This document shows, in pieces, positions 1 to 10,992 of a stretch of DNA of 64,000 nucleotides. The notes below the pieces were generated by a model that worked only from the letters and a program-made list of their open reading frames with translations, was not told the DNA's origin and did not search any database. Source of the DNA: Molanna angustata (Eukaryota > Arthropoda > Insecta > Trichoptera > Molannidae). The translations under genes and the position numbers were made by a program. The DNA is taken from positions 31,756,672 through 31,820,671 of the forward strand of contig OY754977.1 in NCBI GenBank assembly GCA_963576475.1, written 5' to 3'. Positions within the stretch are counted from its first letter, which is position 1, and each line of letters opens with the position of its first letter.

Positions 1-59
1 CGTTCGCACATAAATTAGATTTTTTAGATGCTCTTGGTTTTTCAGAAGGCGTGAGACAA

Positions 60-95
60 ACACACACACACACACATACACACACACACACACAA
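60..95. repeat. (CA)n microsatellite
   Basis: Simple CA dinucleotide run with a few interruptions, next to about 75 bp of undistinguished sequence before the first interspersed repeat. Confidence 0.9.
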
Positions 96-167
96 ACACT
101 AACATTTTGATTGCTTTATTACTTTAGATATAGCGATCACGCCAGTAAATTCAAAGTATATTAACAT

Positions 168-1245
168 TAAAAATAACTAGTTGCATGTAACACATGAGAT
201 CCAACTGTCGATAGCGATAGTATGTATAGTTGAAGAATATGTACCAAACTATAAACCCATAGATACAAATTATTGAATATTTTCAGATATTTTGTTTTCT
301 ATACAACATATGTAGGTATGTATGTCAAGATAGGATAGTATGGAAGAAGATCCTTTTTCCTACCCAGAATATGCAAATTGCATGATGGTATGTATGTATG
401 TTTGGAGATGAAGTAACAAACTATTAAGTCTTCTTACATATTGTGTATAGGCGACTGCCATACAAAATGTATGAAGCGATGTCGTCACTAAATTCAATTT
501 TTAAAAAAATTGTTAAAAAAAATTGAGATCTTCTACTACAATGTTAATATTTTTTATAGAAAATTAAATTATCTAGTTGGGGTGTTTCGGCTTTTGTCGA
601 TAATTGTATAAGTTTTGGAAATATAGGCAGTTAAACTCATAAATTTATCATAAAAAAAATATTTTTCTTAATAAAAAATGTTTGAGAAACCCTGGAATTT
701 TTTTGAAAAAACTAATTTGAGATTTTGTATTTGTCTATGTTTGTACCAATTTTCAGCGTTCTACCGTTTATGGTTTCTGAGATATATGGAAAAATAAAAT
801 AAAAATTCAAAAGTTGATAACCCTGACTGAAACAAAAATTCAAAATTCCGAGTATAAAAGTTTTGTAGGCCTGTAACTGTTTATATATTCTGAAATTTTA
901 GGCTCTGTAAATTGAGCGGATCAAAAGTTATAAGGGGGGGGACGGACACACAGACACACACACACACAGACACACACACAGACACACAGACACACACACA
1001 GACACACACACACACAGACACACGAAATGTTCTACTCCGAATTCTGAGTAAATCCGTGTATGGAACATATATGCTGCGAAGCCTCTAAGTTGGTGTTTTT
1101 TGACTTCAAAGTTGGAAAATCCATGAAAAAAGTAGACCTCTCCATACAATTCTCGCGTATTCTGGCTTGATACATTGTCGATATGTTAAGAGAACAAAGT
1201 TCTCCTGAACAAATCGACAGTTGGATAATTTATGAGTTGGAAGGG
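168..1245 (+). mobile_element. Interspersed repeat A, full-length copy
   Basis: About 1.07 kb that recurs nearly collinearly at 21545-22555, partly at 44350-44755, and inverted at 20290-20690 and 28555-29265. Near the left end is ATCCAACTGTCGA and near the right end its reverse complement TCGACAGTTGGAT, so the unit has terminal inverted repeats. The right terminus also folds as GTCGAT...ATCGAC. It contains a long CA/GACA microsatellite (945-1022). No transposase frame is visible. It resembles a non-autonomous TIR element, but the superfamily is not known. Confidence 0.7.
945..1022. repeat. (CA)n/(GACA)n microsatellite inside repeat A
   Basis: Irregular mixture of CACACA and GACACA. The corresponding tract occurs at the same relative position in the copies at 22.3 kb and 44.5 kb, so the microsatellite is part of the element. 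Confidence 0.85.
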
Positions 1246-1264
1246 TTCTTAGTCCATTAGAATC

Positions 1265-1640
1265 ACCGCGATATTTGCAAAAAAATGTCGAGAAGTCGGC
1301 GGCGAGACTTTAGACTACCTCAGACAAACCTGGCAGGTACACAAAATAATGTGTATTACAAAGGTTTTCAACTGTTTAATGATTTGCCAGAATATGTGAA
1401 GGAAGCATCTGGTCTTGCCGCTTTTCGTCACCTAAGTGTTGAATACATAAAGAAAAAGTTCTTTTAAGATATTGTGTGCTTCATTTGTATTTTTGTGTTA
1501 ATTTGAATATTTTCTTATTTTTATTGTTTTTATATTTTTCATACTGTGAAAACTTTTTATTTTTTCAACTTATTGGTTATGCAATATGTAAGAATGTGCA
1601 TTAATTTTTTACATCTTAATAAAATATACATACATACATA
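1265..1640 (+). pseudogene. Non-LTR retrotransposon 3' end (Jockey/CR1-like RT C-terminus)
   Basis: The frame at 1285-1467 ends in a C-terminal signature of Jockey/CR1-type ORF2 proteins: RDFRLPQTN, then YYKGFQLFNDLP, then FRHLSVEYIKKKF and a stop at 1467. An AT-rich 3' UTR follows and ends near a TACA-type tail (about 1628-1640). Only the last ~60 codons remain, so this is a 5'-truncated insertion. The internal ATG at 1285 is incidental. Clade assignment is approximate. Confidence 0.65.
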
Positions 1641-2440
1641 GTCGTTCATGTATGTATCATTCATAAAAGGCAATATGAAATTGTGATATTGAATTGTGAA
1701 GTATGTTGGTATGTACGTTCCTACTGAGTCGAGTAAAAAAGTCATTAAGTTTTTCGAACTCCGATAAGTTCCTTACGGTTGACGAGATTTAAATTTTCAC
1801 TCTGTAAGGGGGGGGGGGGGGGGGGTGAACGGAGCGAAGACGTCGTGTGAGAGCTTTATGGATCGGAAAGGATTTCAAAATAAACTACACGCTCCATACC
1901 AACCTACATTAGTCTACAGTATGTACCTAGACTACTCATCTATATAACAATCTTCTTTCAAGTTTCGCCCTTAGCTTGCTTCGAATATAATATGTACACT
2001 CTATAACGTTGCAGGCATGTTTGTTGTCGTTCTTCCTGAGAAGTGTTTGTCAATTTGGAGAAACGTTAATGTTTAGAAAGCGTCCAATAACCCTATTTAC
2101 TTACAACTACGTCAATATCTTAACTGGTTCATCAATAAACAGTTATGATTTCGCATTTGTAGAGCCTAATTTTTAGCATCATTAGTATCGAGTTAAAAAT
2201 TTATAACCTGGTTTTTTACAAAGAAATAAGACAAATTTTCACTAGTAGGTAATTTTAGTAATATATTTTTGACTTTTTTTAAACCACATTAATCAACTTG
2301 AAAATATGAACGGGGTGTATCCGAAGTCGGTCGTAAATTTAAAACAGTTTTATAATGTGGTTTAAACGAAGTTTAAATATAGTTATAAATAAATTTGGTA
2401 TGGTAAAACAAAACCAAAGTTTTTAGTTCTAGATATTTAT
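1640..2440. other. Non-coding interval with an 18-G run
   Basis: AT-rich DNA without recognisable frames. The one conspicuous feature is an uninterrupted run of 18 G at 1808-1825. Confidence 0.6.
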
Positions 2441-2450
2441 TTTATTGTCA

Positions 2451-2600
2451 ATAACATCTCAATAGAGGCGAAGTTGAGATATCATAGAAGAAACAGGAAC
2501 TCAGGCACCTACAGGGCTAAATTCGTCTCAATTGAGATGTTATTGTTAATAAAAATATCATTTTGACTCCCGACAGGAAAAAAATCCAATGTTTGCGTTT
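2451..2600 (+). mobile_element. Foldback element B, internally deleted copy
   Basis: Shares the hallmark strings of element B: CTCAATAGAGGCGAAGTT, GGCACCTACAGGGCT and TTGACTCCCGACAGG. The outer parts pair (ATAACATCTCAAT with ATTGAGATGTTAT), so this copy is a short hairpin with the middle lost. Confidence 0.7.
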
Positions 2601-2635
2601 ATGCAATTAAAAAATATATTCGGTATAGTTCTTAA

Positions 2636-2840
2636 GTGGACGATGGACCAAAAAAATCGTAGAATGGCGACCGAGAACAAGCTGAAGAGGTGTGGGCAGA
2701 CCCCAGGCAAGGTCGTCTGATGACATCAAGAAATGTGCCGGAGGGAGATGGATGCAGTGTGCCCAAGACAGGGAGTTCGTGGAGGATCAAGGGGGAGGCC
2801 TATGTCCAAGAATGGATAAAAACATGTTGAAGAAGAAGAA
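2636..2840 (+). pseudogene. RTE-like non-LTR 3' end
   Basis: Degraded C-terminus of an RTE-type reverse transcriptase: RWTKKIVEWRPR, then a Gly-Arg-Pro segment, SDDIKKCAGGRWMQ and CAQDREF, with frameshifts between pieces. A GAA trinucleotide tail at 2825-2840 marks the 3' end. The same protein signature is better preserved at 28.8-29.2 kb. Confidence 0.6.
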
Positions 2841-3124
2841 GAAAAAGATAGTTGTTAAAATGTAAACCATCCCATATTTGAGAAATGTTAGGAATTTCAA
2901 TCCAGCAGTGCTCTCAATCCAACTGGATTTTTACTAATTTTCTTAATAATCGGTGGATCCAGCAATAACTCCTTAATTGTTTTTGTTTTGTCATGAAAAA
3001 TTATTATATTGGTTAATATTTATGTAGGTACATTAAGCAAAACATTTCTCCATGGCTGTGACTTTTTTTACTACTGGTAAAATTCTTTGTCTTACTTGAA
3101 TACTCGTATTATGAATTATTTACA

Positions 3125-3385
3125 AATCCGAGTGGGTTGTGGCTAACGCTATCACTCCACAAAGTATTCAAATATTGATGGAAATTTTTTAGCTGTTCAT
3201 GAAATAATATGTGTTAGATAAATTATTTTTGATTAAAATATTTTATTATGAATACTTGATAATTCTTCAATGCCATTTTATGAATGTAATGTGCCCTTTC
3301 AGCAATTTGAAAATAAAAATATCAAATTAAAGTTTCCTGAGCTTGGGGTCACATTGAAATATTTGACAGTTAAAAAAAATGAGAA
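3125..3385 (+). mobile_element. Interspersed repeat C
   Basis: Begins GAGTGGGTTGTGGCTAAC and ends near CTGAGCTTGGGGTCAC...TTTGACAGT. An inverted copy lies at 46540-46830. The outer segment GAGTGG-TTGT-GCC-AACAC is shared with repeat F (38.4 and 61.7 kb), so C and F may be one superfamily with different interiors. No coding potential. Confidence 0.6.
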
Positions 3386-3391
3386 GTACTG

Positions 3392-3540
3392 ATCAGGGGG
3401 GCAAGTCTGTTCTACAGGCGGAATCAAAACCATCCAAATTTACCCATATCATGGATATCATTATCTTATGGAATTTTATTATATCTTAACATTATATTAT
3501 CAAATATGATATAATAGGTGTTTTTACATATAAAATATGT
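3392..3540 (+). mobile_element. Palindromic MITE D, half copy
   Basis: Carries GGGGGGCAAGTCTG, GGCGGAATCAAAACC and CCCATATCATGGATAT, matching the left arm of the full palindromic copies at 42656-42828 and 48008-48182. Confidence 0.65.
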
Positions 3541-3663
3541 TTTTTTTTTCTTCAATATTAGGCACTGTCACTTTGTGGTAGAACTCCATAATTAATTAAA
3601 ACTATGAAAAAAAAAATTATATTTAATTTTACGTTCTACTTAAATTTTTCGCAAACGCAACTC

Positions 3664-3705
3664 CCATTCTCCGGTATCGCTCTATGATGAGCATCGTCAG
3701 AATGG
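3664..3705 (-). ncRNA. Hammerhead-like ribozyme motif (Penelope family P1)
   Basis: Minus strand: CCATT pairs with AATGG (helix I); core CTGACGA is intact; GCTC/GAGC closes helix II; then GATACCGG. Two departures from a functional hammerhead are visible: GAU replaces GAA before the pairing A, and the U expected after CCGG is A. Probably inactive, but the layout is clear and matches the copies at 29621 and 32021. Confidence 0.55.
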
Positions 3706-3859
3706 TGAAAAATAATGAGGAAGACCATCTATATATAGATTCACAAAGAGGATAACAACAATAGATATGGAAGGGGGCAATTCTAAGAAAAAATAAATAC
3801 CCGAAAGACATAAAGGTAAATATGTATGCAGGTATAATAAAAATAAAATTGAAGTGAAG

Positions 3860-3863
3860 GAAT
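3860..3863. repeat. Target-site duplication GAAT (left)
   Basis: GAAT precedes the 5' LTR and again follows the 3' LTR at 12339-12342. The homologous unoccupied sequence near 29811 reads GAAGGAATGAATACC, which fits a 4-bp duplication. Confidence 0.75.
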
Positions 3864-4365
3864 TATGGCGCGCGCTAGTGTCTGAATCCGGACGATTCAG
3901 CCCTATATAAAGACGCCTCAGACCGGGAGCGTTCATTCGATCTACCCTGTTCCAGTTGTCGCGGTCGCGCTGTCCTTGCGACCCCATAGTTTTCAATCCG
4001 CGTAATCATCGTATATTATTCTAATTTAAAATATAATTATTTATTAAGTCAACTATTTTCAATGTATTAGAGTCACTTATCCAAATAAATTCATGTAAGT
4101 AATTGCACCAATTATCTTTTGATTTCTGCCATCTAATTACCTGTGTTTTACTGTAATTTTAAATATCTATATGTACGTAGTGCTGTGTTAGGTAAGTACC
4201 TACACAGTCATTACAATACCTTCGCTTGGGGATAGGCAAACAGGTTGAAATACCTAAAGCCTATATAGACCGGCATAGCCTATCCTGGGTGACCACCGAC
4301 AGGTTATCTAACTTGATCGGCAGCACAACCCAAACAGGTGACGAGAGTACACCTAAAAAGGTAAA
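3864..4365 (+). repeat. 5' LTR (502 bp, with 51-bp deletion)
   Basis: Identical to the 3' LTR except that it lacks the 51 bp found at 12254-12304 and one C near its end. The lost piece is flanked by CCA in the intact copy, leaving one CCA here, as expected for microhomology deletion or template skipping. The first bases (TATGGCGCG) follow the TSD directly, whereas the 3' LTR is preceded by TGA, so two or three terminal bases may have been trimmed. Confidence 0.9.
3904..3938 (+). promoter_or_regulatory. LTR core promoter (TATA plus initiator)
   Basis: TATATAA at 3904-3910 and an initiator-like TCATTC at 3933-3938 place a start near A3935, 31 bp downstream of the TATA box. A GGTCG resembling a downstream element lies near 3963. 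U3 would thus be only ~70 bp. An AATAAA at 4084-4089 inside the putative R region could serve as poly(A) signal in the 3' copy. The same motifs recur in the 3' LTR. Confidence 0.6.
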
Positions 4366-4366
4366 C

Positions 4367-4384
4367 TGGTGACCCAAAACACGT
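4367..4384 (+). promoter_or_regulatory. Primer binding site (tRNA-Trp type)
   Basis: TGGTGACCC begins one base after the LTR and is followed, after a few A, by ACGTGA. Nine bases match the complement of the tRNA-Trp acceptor end, which the CsRn1 clade is known to use. The inner part of the match is interrupted by AAAAC, so pairing beyond nine bases is imperfect. Confidence 0.65.
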
Positions 4385-6850
4385 GAATTTGATCACAATT
4401 GGTTACCAATAAGTAATCTGGTAAACCAAAAACGTGAAGTAAAACACAATGGTTACCCATCAGTAAACTGGTAACCACCGAAATTGTATTTGAGCATATA
4501 ATCTAACATAAAAAAAATAAAGGTTTAAAACTGGTAAGCCCCATGTATTATTTCAAAAATTGCATTATTTCGTGTACTATTTTTGTATTAAATTGGATTA
4601 TTTTATAAATATTTTTGTTGCCAAGTAAACGTGCTCAATTTGTGATAATTATTGTAACCGGTAAATTGTTAAAAGGAACAAAATAATTTTGTGCATTAAT
4701 AATCTACCCATATAATTTCACAAATAATATTTTTTTTAAAGAATTAATCATAACAGGTAGCCAGAAATTAAAAAATAATTGAATTTGTCGTTAAAAAGGA
4801 CTGGCTAGATCGAATCCCACGGGTAACTCTATACGAATTCAGAAGTAATCGTATTTTTTTGTATTTAATTTAGCCTAATATAATACGCAAGACCCGTGTG
4901 AAGCGTATTAATTTTAAAAAATGCTTCGAAATAGTTATATAAATAAATACATGTAAATTTAATTATAAAAAGCGACATATATAAATATGTAATATAACCC
5001 TATTATTGTTGAATACTTTTGTATCATAACTGATATTTCTTTTAGATATAAATGTATATGTTTATTAATAATACATGTTATTTTTTTTCATGAAACGAGA
5101 CAAACCAAACAAAACAAGTAAACTAGACAAAAAAAAATAATACCCAAAAAAACCAAGGAAGTTGGAAACGAAGTAAAAATAAAAAATTACATGCCAGAGA
5201 AGCAAGAATTCTACAAAAAGTTAAGTAAAATAATAATTTTTAAAATAATATTCAGTTGTGCAGTAAAAAATATAGTAATTTCATTGTAAAATATATATAT
5301 GTAAAATCATTGCTAAAAAAAATAGTTAAAAATATGTAAAATTATTGCCAAAATTAGTAAAAACATATATAAAATCAGTGCACAATCTAAAGTAAAATCA
5401 TTGATGATTGTTTTAAAAAAATTAATAATAGACGCATTTTTTATTGGAAAATTGTAGAGGCATTTTAATAAAAATACCTACAAAAAAAGGAATATAATAC
5501 TATTTTTTAAATATATGTTGTTTGTCTAAAATTATAACCGAATAGAAGGTAACGAGAAATCTAGCACATTTAACAATCATATCAAAATCGTGTAACAAAA
5601 ATACCTATTATCAAGGTGATATTATTTTTGCGTTCGCATAAATTATTATCATGATATTTTGATATCTACCAAGAATTCGGGTAGAATTAAATTTTGAAAT
5701 ATTTATCAAATCATAATTTATTATTGTGTGTAGTAAAAATACTGCCGAAAATTGTCACCAAGCGTAATATTATTCCGCGTGATAAAAAAAATACCCATCG
5801 GAAATAACCGAACTACAATTTTGCCAGTGACGCGCATAATATACAATAATAAAACCAAACAAAAAAATATTATTTTGCATTTAAAAAAATAACACAATAA
5901 CATTTTTAGCAACAAAGTGAGAATATCTACTTATATATTGTAAAAAAAACCATTTGAAAAATAATATTTTATTTAAGCCATTTTTGTTAAAACCAAGGGT
6001 ATAATTTAATAAATAATATTAAATACCTAACTAACTTTGAAAAGTTACAATATAATCATCTTATCAAACATCAGAATATTTATAAAAACTTAAAATCATA
6101 TTCATTAATTCGTGTCCAAACAAATTTATTTTAAATTAATCGTAAAATAAATAACATCGCAACAATATTTCGGACGCCACTGCATTCCCGAAATAACTAA
6201 TCCCGCAAAGCGAGAAACCGTATCCCGAACGTCAGTTAACTCGCCGCGAATCTCGTAACGGAAATAATATTGTCATCTAGCATTAATACCCGGAGTTTCA
6301 CAAACAACATTATATTATTTAATATTATTTATTTTCTGTAATAACTTGTAACTATATTTCAGATTTTAAACTTATAATATTTTAAAAAGATATAATATTT
6401 AACCAATATCAACTTAATCAACGGCAACAAGAAACAAAACATCGCACTTCAAACAAATACAAATAGAACTTCAAAAAAAAAAAAATTTTTCGAAACGCGT
6501 ATAAATAATTATAAAACAAATTTTATTCCTCTTTAATTAAAAAGAAAAGAAACAAAAGAAACATTTTTAAGATTCAAAACTTCTTTAATATTGAATTTTT
6601 TTTAAGATTCAAATTATTTTTTAGATTCAAATTTTTTTTAAGATTCAAAATTTTTTTTAGATTCAAATTTTTTTTAAGATTCAAATTTTTTTAAGATTCA
6701 AATTTTTTTTTATTTACAAATCCATTTCTAAATTGATCAAACATTATTTCATCAAGCAATTTCAAACATTAATTGAAATCAACTTAGTTTATTAATAAAT
6801 ACAATCGTTTACAAATAATAAAAATTTAAATTTAAATAAAATTGTATACA
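4385..6850 (+). other. Long untranslated leader of the LTR element
   Basis: About 2.47 kb of very AT-rich DNA with no substantial frame. The first ~110 bp contain repeated GGTAA/GGTTACC strings similar to those in the LTR end. Near the 3' end (about 6585-6715) a TTTTTTAAGATTCAAA unit repeats six or seven times just before gag. A leader this long is unusual for the clade, and no function is evident. Confidence 0.6.
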
Positions 6851-7828
6851 ATGTCCTACGATAAATTAAGCATTATGGATCAAGATAATCTACATCAGAC
6901 ATCACAAGAAACAAGAAACGAAATATCTTCAGCAAGCATCAAACTACCATACGTATGGAGAGAGAAAATCCACTTATGGTTTTTTACGATAGAAGCGCAA
7001 TTCGCGAACGCGAGAATCACAAAAGACGAATCGAAGTATAATCATGTTTTAGCAGCATTGGATCCTGAAACCATGTCTTGCGTCGCAGATATTATTCAAT
7101 TTCCACCAAGTACAGAGCGCTACAAAAATCTAAAATTAACATTATTGAACCGTCTACAAGAATCGGAAGAAAAAAGACTCACACATCTACTACACGGGAT
7201 GCAATTGGGAGATAACACACCATCGGAACTATTAAGAAAAATGAAAAATCTCGCAGGACCAACATTAAACAACGACGCACTCATCAAAAGACTTTGGATA
7301 GAGAGACTTCCGCATAGAATTCAAGAAATCATCACAGCAATTAATACTGACGACATTATGATAATCGCAACTACAGCAGACAGAATTATGGAGGTGAACA
7401 ATAGAGCTGAAATACAATCGATAAATTTACCATCTACATCTACAATGAATAACCATGCACATAACGATCCAAACACAGTTCAACTTCTTATTGGAATGCA
7501 GCAGCAAATTAAAATTTTGACTGACAAAATATTAGGACTAGAACTTCAGCAAAGGCAATCAAGACCATTTTATAATAATCAAGAAAGAGAACGTTCCAGA
7601 TCAAGATCGTCTAGTAGAAACCGTCATAATAATTATAATAATAATTCTTATCACAACCGACAAAATAATAATCGAAATTATAAAAATAAAAATAATAATA
7701 ATAAAAATTATATGCCTAATAATAATAATCACAACAAGAAGGAAGATATATGCATACCACATCGAAGATTTGGAATTAACGCAAGATATTGTCAACTAAC
7801 CTGCACTTTCAATCTTCCGGAAAACTAA
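6851..7828 (+). CDS. gag: Gag polyprotein, CsRn1-type (C-H-C-C zinc motif)
   Basis: Structural protein that packages the element RNA in cytoplasmic particles. The first ATG is at 6851 (an in-frame TTG lies 9 nt upstream), giving 325 residues. Residues about 33-44 ([12 protein letters not shown]) open a helical capsid-like region extending to about residue 185. An Arg/Ser-rich stretch near 246-257 and an Asn-rich tract (about 259-297) follow. The C-terminus has C301-x2-H304-x9-C314-x3-C318 in place of the usual CCHC knuckle, which is the known CsRn1 hallmark. The frame is intact and overlaps pol by 49 nt. The Asn-rich tract reflects AAT repeats in the DNA and may be slippage-prone. Assignment is firm; particle behaviour is inferred from the family. 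Confidence 0.93.
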   Translation: MSYDKLSIMDQDNLHQTSQETRNEISSASIKLPYVWREKIHLWFFTIEAQFANARITKDESKYNHVLAALDPETMSCVADIIQFPPSTERYKNLKLTLLNRLQESEEKRLTHLLHGMQLGDNTPSELLRKMKNLAGPTLNNDALIKRLWIERLPHRIQEIITAINTDDIMIIATTADRIMEVNNRAEIQSINLPSTSTMNNHAHNDPNTVQLLIGMQQQIKILTDKILGLELQQRQSRPFYNNQERERSRSRSSSRNRHNNYNNNSYHNRQNNNRNYKNKNNNNKNYMPNNNNHNKKEDICIPHRRFGINARYCQLTCTFNLPEN

Positions 7829-10800
7829 AACTGCGACAGGTGTGCGAGACAACACTGTCGCAAATGAAACATCGTCTCTTCATGCCAGATATAGTCACCG
7901 GCGTCAAATATTTAATCGATACTGGTGCTGAGATCAGTATAATACCGAGATATCACAAAAGTGACAAAGCAACGATCTCTACAGACAGCATCATCACTCC
8001 AATATACGCCGCAAACGGAACAACGATACCAACATACGGTCATAAAGTTATAAATCTAAATCTCGGGCTTCGCAGAAATCATAAATGGAAGTTTGTAATA
8101 GCCGATGTAACAAAGCCAATTATCGGAGCGGACTTCCTTACAAATTATGATATTTTAGTTGATTTAAAAAGAAAACTGTTAATAGATAAAACAACAGGTA
8201 TAACAACCAGAGGATTCATATACAAGACATCAGTCATAGACATAGCAACGGTGCAAGCAACATTAAAATTTAAAACAATTTTACAAAAATATCCGAATCT
8301 GACAAGAGCAAACATGACACCAAATGAATCAAAACACAACGTAACACACCACATTCAAACAAGAGGACCGCCTGTCACATCAAAAGTGAGAAGATTAAAC
8401 CCGATGCAACTAGAGATAGCAAAAAAAGAGTTTGCATACATGGTCGAGCAAGGCATATGCAGACTCTCAAAGAGCAATTGGTCAAGCCCACTTCACATGG
8501 TTAAGAAACCAGATGGAAACTACAGAATGTGTGGAGACTACAGACGACTGAATTCAATTACCAAGCCGGACAAGTATCCGATACCACAACTCCAGGACTT
8601 TTCACATAAGCTCCACGGATCAACGATATTCAGCAAGATTGATTTGGCTAGAGCTTATAATCAAGTTAAGATGGAGGAAGAAGACATTCCGAAAACAGCT
8701 TTAATAACTCCATTTGGATTATTTGAGTTCACAAAAATGCAACCTGGACTATCAAATGCAGCACAAAGCTTCCAGAGGTATCTTCATAACATCACAAGGG
8801 ACCTAGAATTTGTCTTCTCGTATATAGATGACATTCTGGTCGCCTCAAAAAATTTAGAAGAGCATGAAAAGCATATAGACATATTGTTCAAAAGACTATC
8901 TGAGAATGGTCTCATCATTAACCAAAACAAATGCCAGTTAGGCGTGGAAGAAGTTAACTTTCTCGGTTATAAAATAAACAAATACGGAAGCACCCCAATC
9001 CCAGAAAAAATCGAGGCAATAACAAAAATTGACCCACCTAAGGATGCCAAAGGACTCAGAAGATTTATGGGTATGTTAAATTTCTACCGAAAATTTTTAC
9101 CCAACGCAGCAGAAACGCAGCAAATATTATTCAATCAGCTCAAAGGATACAGCAAAAACGACAAAAGAAAACCTGCATGGACAGAAGAGTTACGCAACGC
9201 ATTCGAAAAATGCAAACAAGACTTAGTACAAGCAGCACTCCTCACGCATATAAACCCTTCAGCAGAAATGTCAATAATGGTCGACGCATCCGACAACGCC
9301 ATGGGCGCGGCCCTGCAACAAAAGAAAAATAATGATTGGCAGCCGATAGCTTTTTTTTCAAAAAAGTTTAACAATGCGCAAGTCAAGTACAGCACTTACG
9401 ACAGAGAACTAACTGCCATATATGAAGCAATAAAATATTTCAGATCACAGATTGAAGGAAGAAATTTTTGTATAATAACGGACCATAAACCATTAATTTT
9501 CGCCTTCACAAAAGTCAAACTCAACTCTCCAAGACAAGAGAGGCAGCTTGACTACATTAGCCAATTTACCACGAATATCCTACACGTATCAGGCGAAGAT
9601 AACGTAGTCGCCGATACATTGTCAAGAGTCGAAGAAATAGAGATTCCATCAAATATAGATTACCGAAAAATGGCGACAGAACAAATCAGTGATAAAGAAT
9701 TTAGGAAAATTCAAGAAAAATCATCGTTAACGCTGAAGAAAATTTTAATACCGGGAACTACTAAAATGTTATGGTGCGACATATCTAATAATACAGTACG
9801 TCCGTACGTACCGGCCAGCATGAGAGAAGAAGTCATTTTGGCGACACATAAAATAAGTCACCCCGGAGCAAAAGCAACTTCAAAAATGATAAAGCAGAGA
9901 TACGTTTGGCCCAATATTGATAAAACTGTCAAAAACATCATAAATAATTGCATAGAATGTCAAACGTCGAAAATCCACAGACACACCGTCACACCTTTAA
10001 AAGAATTTCAACAAACAGATGGAAGATTTAAAAACATTCATTTAGATCTCTTAGGACCGTTACCACCGTCCGGAGATTATACATATATGCTAACAATAAT
10101 CGACCGATACACCAGATGGCCAGAAGCAGTGCCACTAAAAGATATGACTGCAGAAACAGTAGCAGACGCCCTCATGTATTCATGGATTTCTCGTTTTGGC
10201 GTTCCCACCTCGATAACAACAGATCAAGGCCGCCAGTTCGAAAGCTCCCTATTCAAAAAGCTTACAAGTAAATTGGGCATAATACATAATAGAACTACCG
10301 CATACCATCCACAGTGCAATGGAATGATTGAACGATGGCACCGCACGTTAAAAAGTTCAATAATGGCAGTAGGTAATACGTCATGGTCGACGTCACTACC
10401 AATGATACTCCTAGGTCTCCGCGCAGTAATCAAGGAAGGATCAAGTTACACGCCCGCAGAGATGACCTACGGTACAACACTCAGATTACCTGGCGATTTT
10501 TTCGAAGACAGACCACCAGAGGAACCAGACACCTATGGACAGAGACTACAAACAATGATGTCAAAAATTCGCCCCATTCCAATCTCAAATCATAGCAGAT
10601 TAAAAACATTCGTGCATAAGCAGATGAATCAGACAAAATACGTCTTCCTAAGGAACGACGCAGTGAGACGCCCTCTTCAGAAACCTTACGACGGACCTTA
10701 CTTAGTGCAAGAGAGGGATGATAAAACAGCCACTATAAATATCAAGGGAAAAAGCAGAAAAATTTCATTAGATCGTCTAAAGCCAGCCTTCTTCCTAAAT

Positions 10801-10992
10801 GAGAGTATGGACCCCTGCGATGAGATGAACAACAGACAAGCCACTTCCCCAGAGCAGAGAAGGATGTCTATTCCGCAGACTAACAACGCCACTACGTCAG
10901 AAGCCACTTCATCACAGCAATCACACACAACCACCAGAGCTGGAAGAAGAGTGTACTTCCCTGAAAGATTCACAAGCTACAGATTTTTTTAA
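7780..10992 (+). CDS. pol: Pol polyprotein: protease, RT, RNase H, integrase
   Basis: Replication enzymes of the element, open from 7780 (after an in-frame stop) to 10992 and probably made as a Gag-Pol fusion by -1 frameshift. Numbering from 7789: protease active site D44-T-G; reverse transcriptase with D285 in [10 protein letters not shown] and catalytic YIDD 345-348; RNase H residues D499, E540, D565 and D609; integrase zinc domain H687/H691/C721/C724 and catalytic D753, D812, E848 with exactly 35 residues between the last two; then a GPY module at 969-971. No chromodomain is seen. The tail ends with a [10 protein letters not shown] motif typical of the clade. No frameshift, stop or lost catalytic residue is apparent in 1067 codons, so the enzyme set looks functional. 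Confidence 0.96.
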   Translation, partial: RKILSTNLHFQSSGKLKLRQVCETTLSQMKHRLFMPDIVTGVKYLIDTGAEISIIPRYHKSDKATISTDSIITPIYAANGTTIPTYGHKVINLNLGLRRNHKWKFVIADVTKPIIGADFLTNYDILVDLKRKLLIDKTTGITTRGFIYKTSVIDIATVQATLKFKTILQKYPNLTRANMTPNESKHNVTHHIQTRGPPVTSKVRRLNPMQLEIAKKEFAYMVEQGICRLSKSNWSSPLHMVKKPDGNYRMCGDYRRLNSITKPDKYPIPQLQDFSHKLHGSTIFSKIDLARAYNQVKMEEEDIPKTALITPFGLFEFTKMQPGLSNAAQSFQRYLHNITRDLEFVFSYIDDILVASKNLEEHEKHIDILFKRLSENGLIINQNKCQLGVEEVNFLGYKINKYGSTPIPEKIEAITKIDPPKDAKGLRRFMGMLNFYRKFLPNAAETQQILFNQLKGYSKNDKRKPAWTEELRNAFEKCKQDLVQAALLTHINPSAEMSIMVDASDNAMGAALQQKKNNDWQPIAFFSKKFNNAQVKYSTYDRELTAIYEAIKYFRSQIEGRNFCIITDHKPLIFAFTKVKLNSPRQERQLDYISQFTTNILHVSGEDNVVADTLSRVEEIEIPSNIDYRKMATEQISDKEFRKIQEKSSLTLKKILIPGTTKMLWCDISNNTVRPYVPASMREEVILATHKISHPGAKATSKMIKQRYVWPNIDKTVKNIINNCIECQTSKIHRHTVTPLKEFQQTDGRFKNIHLDLLGPLPPSGDYTYMLTIIDRYTRWPEAVPLKDMTAETVADALMYSWISRFGVPTSITTDQGRQFESSLFKKLTSKLGIIHNRTTAYHPQCNGMIERWHRTLKSSIMAVGNTSWSTSLPMILLGLRAVIKEGSSYTPAEMTYGTTLRLPGDFFEDRPPEEPDTYGQRLQTMMSKIRPIPISNHSRLKTFVHKQMNQTKYVFLRNDAVRRPLQKPYDGPYLVQERDDKTATINIKGKSRKISLDRLKPAFFLNESMDPCDEMNNRQATSPEQRRMSIPQTNNATTSEATSSQQSHTTTRAGRRVYFPERFTSYRFF
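7819..7825 (+). promoter_or_regulatory. Probable -1 ribosomal frameshift site
   Basis: GGAAAAC immediately precedes the gag stop TAA (7826-7828). In the gag frame the codons are GAA AAC; one step back they read GGA AAA, which is the pol frame. The pattern resembles tolerated heptamers of the GGAUUUA type. Pol has no own ATG near its start, so a shift is required, but the exact site is inferred. Confidence 0.6.

Larger units (their letters stand above)
3567..3863 (-). mobile_element. Penelope-like element, 3' region left of the LTR insertion
   Basis: Matches 29510-29880 and 31938-32095 plus 32820-33130 in order. Read on the minus strand it continues from 12339 onward after removal of the LTR element: Penelope coding tail (from about 12810 to 12415), a short AT-rich spacer, then this segment with a hammerhead-like motif. 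It ends at a conserved ATTATGGAGTTCTACC-type sequence (about 3580). Confidence 0.65.

Noticed and set aside
928..1149. Cys/Val-rich ORFs over CA/GACA tracts (also near 22.0-22.5 kb)
   Set aside because: Translations of microsatellite inside repeat A; composition explains the frames.
6842..6850. gag start at 6842
   Set aside because: The codon there is TTG; the first ATG in frame is at 6851.
7789..7791. Independent pol start at 7789
   Set aside because: The codon is TTG inside gag; expression through a -1 frameshift is more likely.
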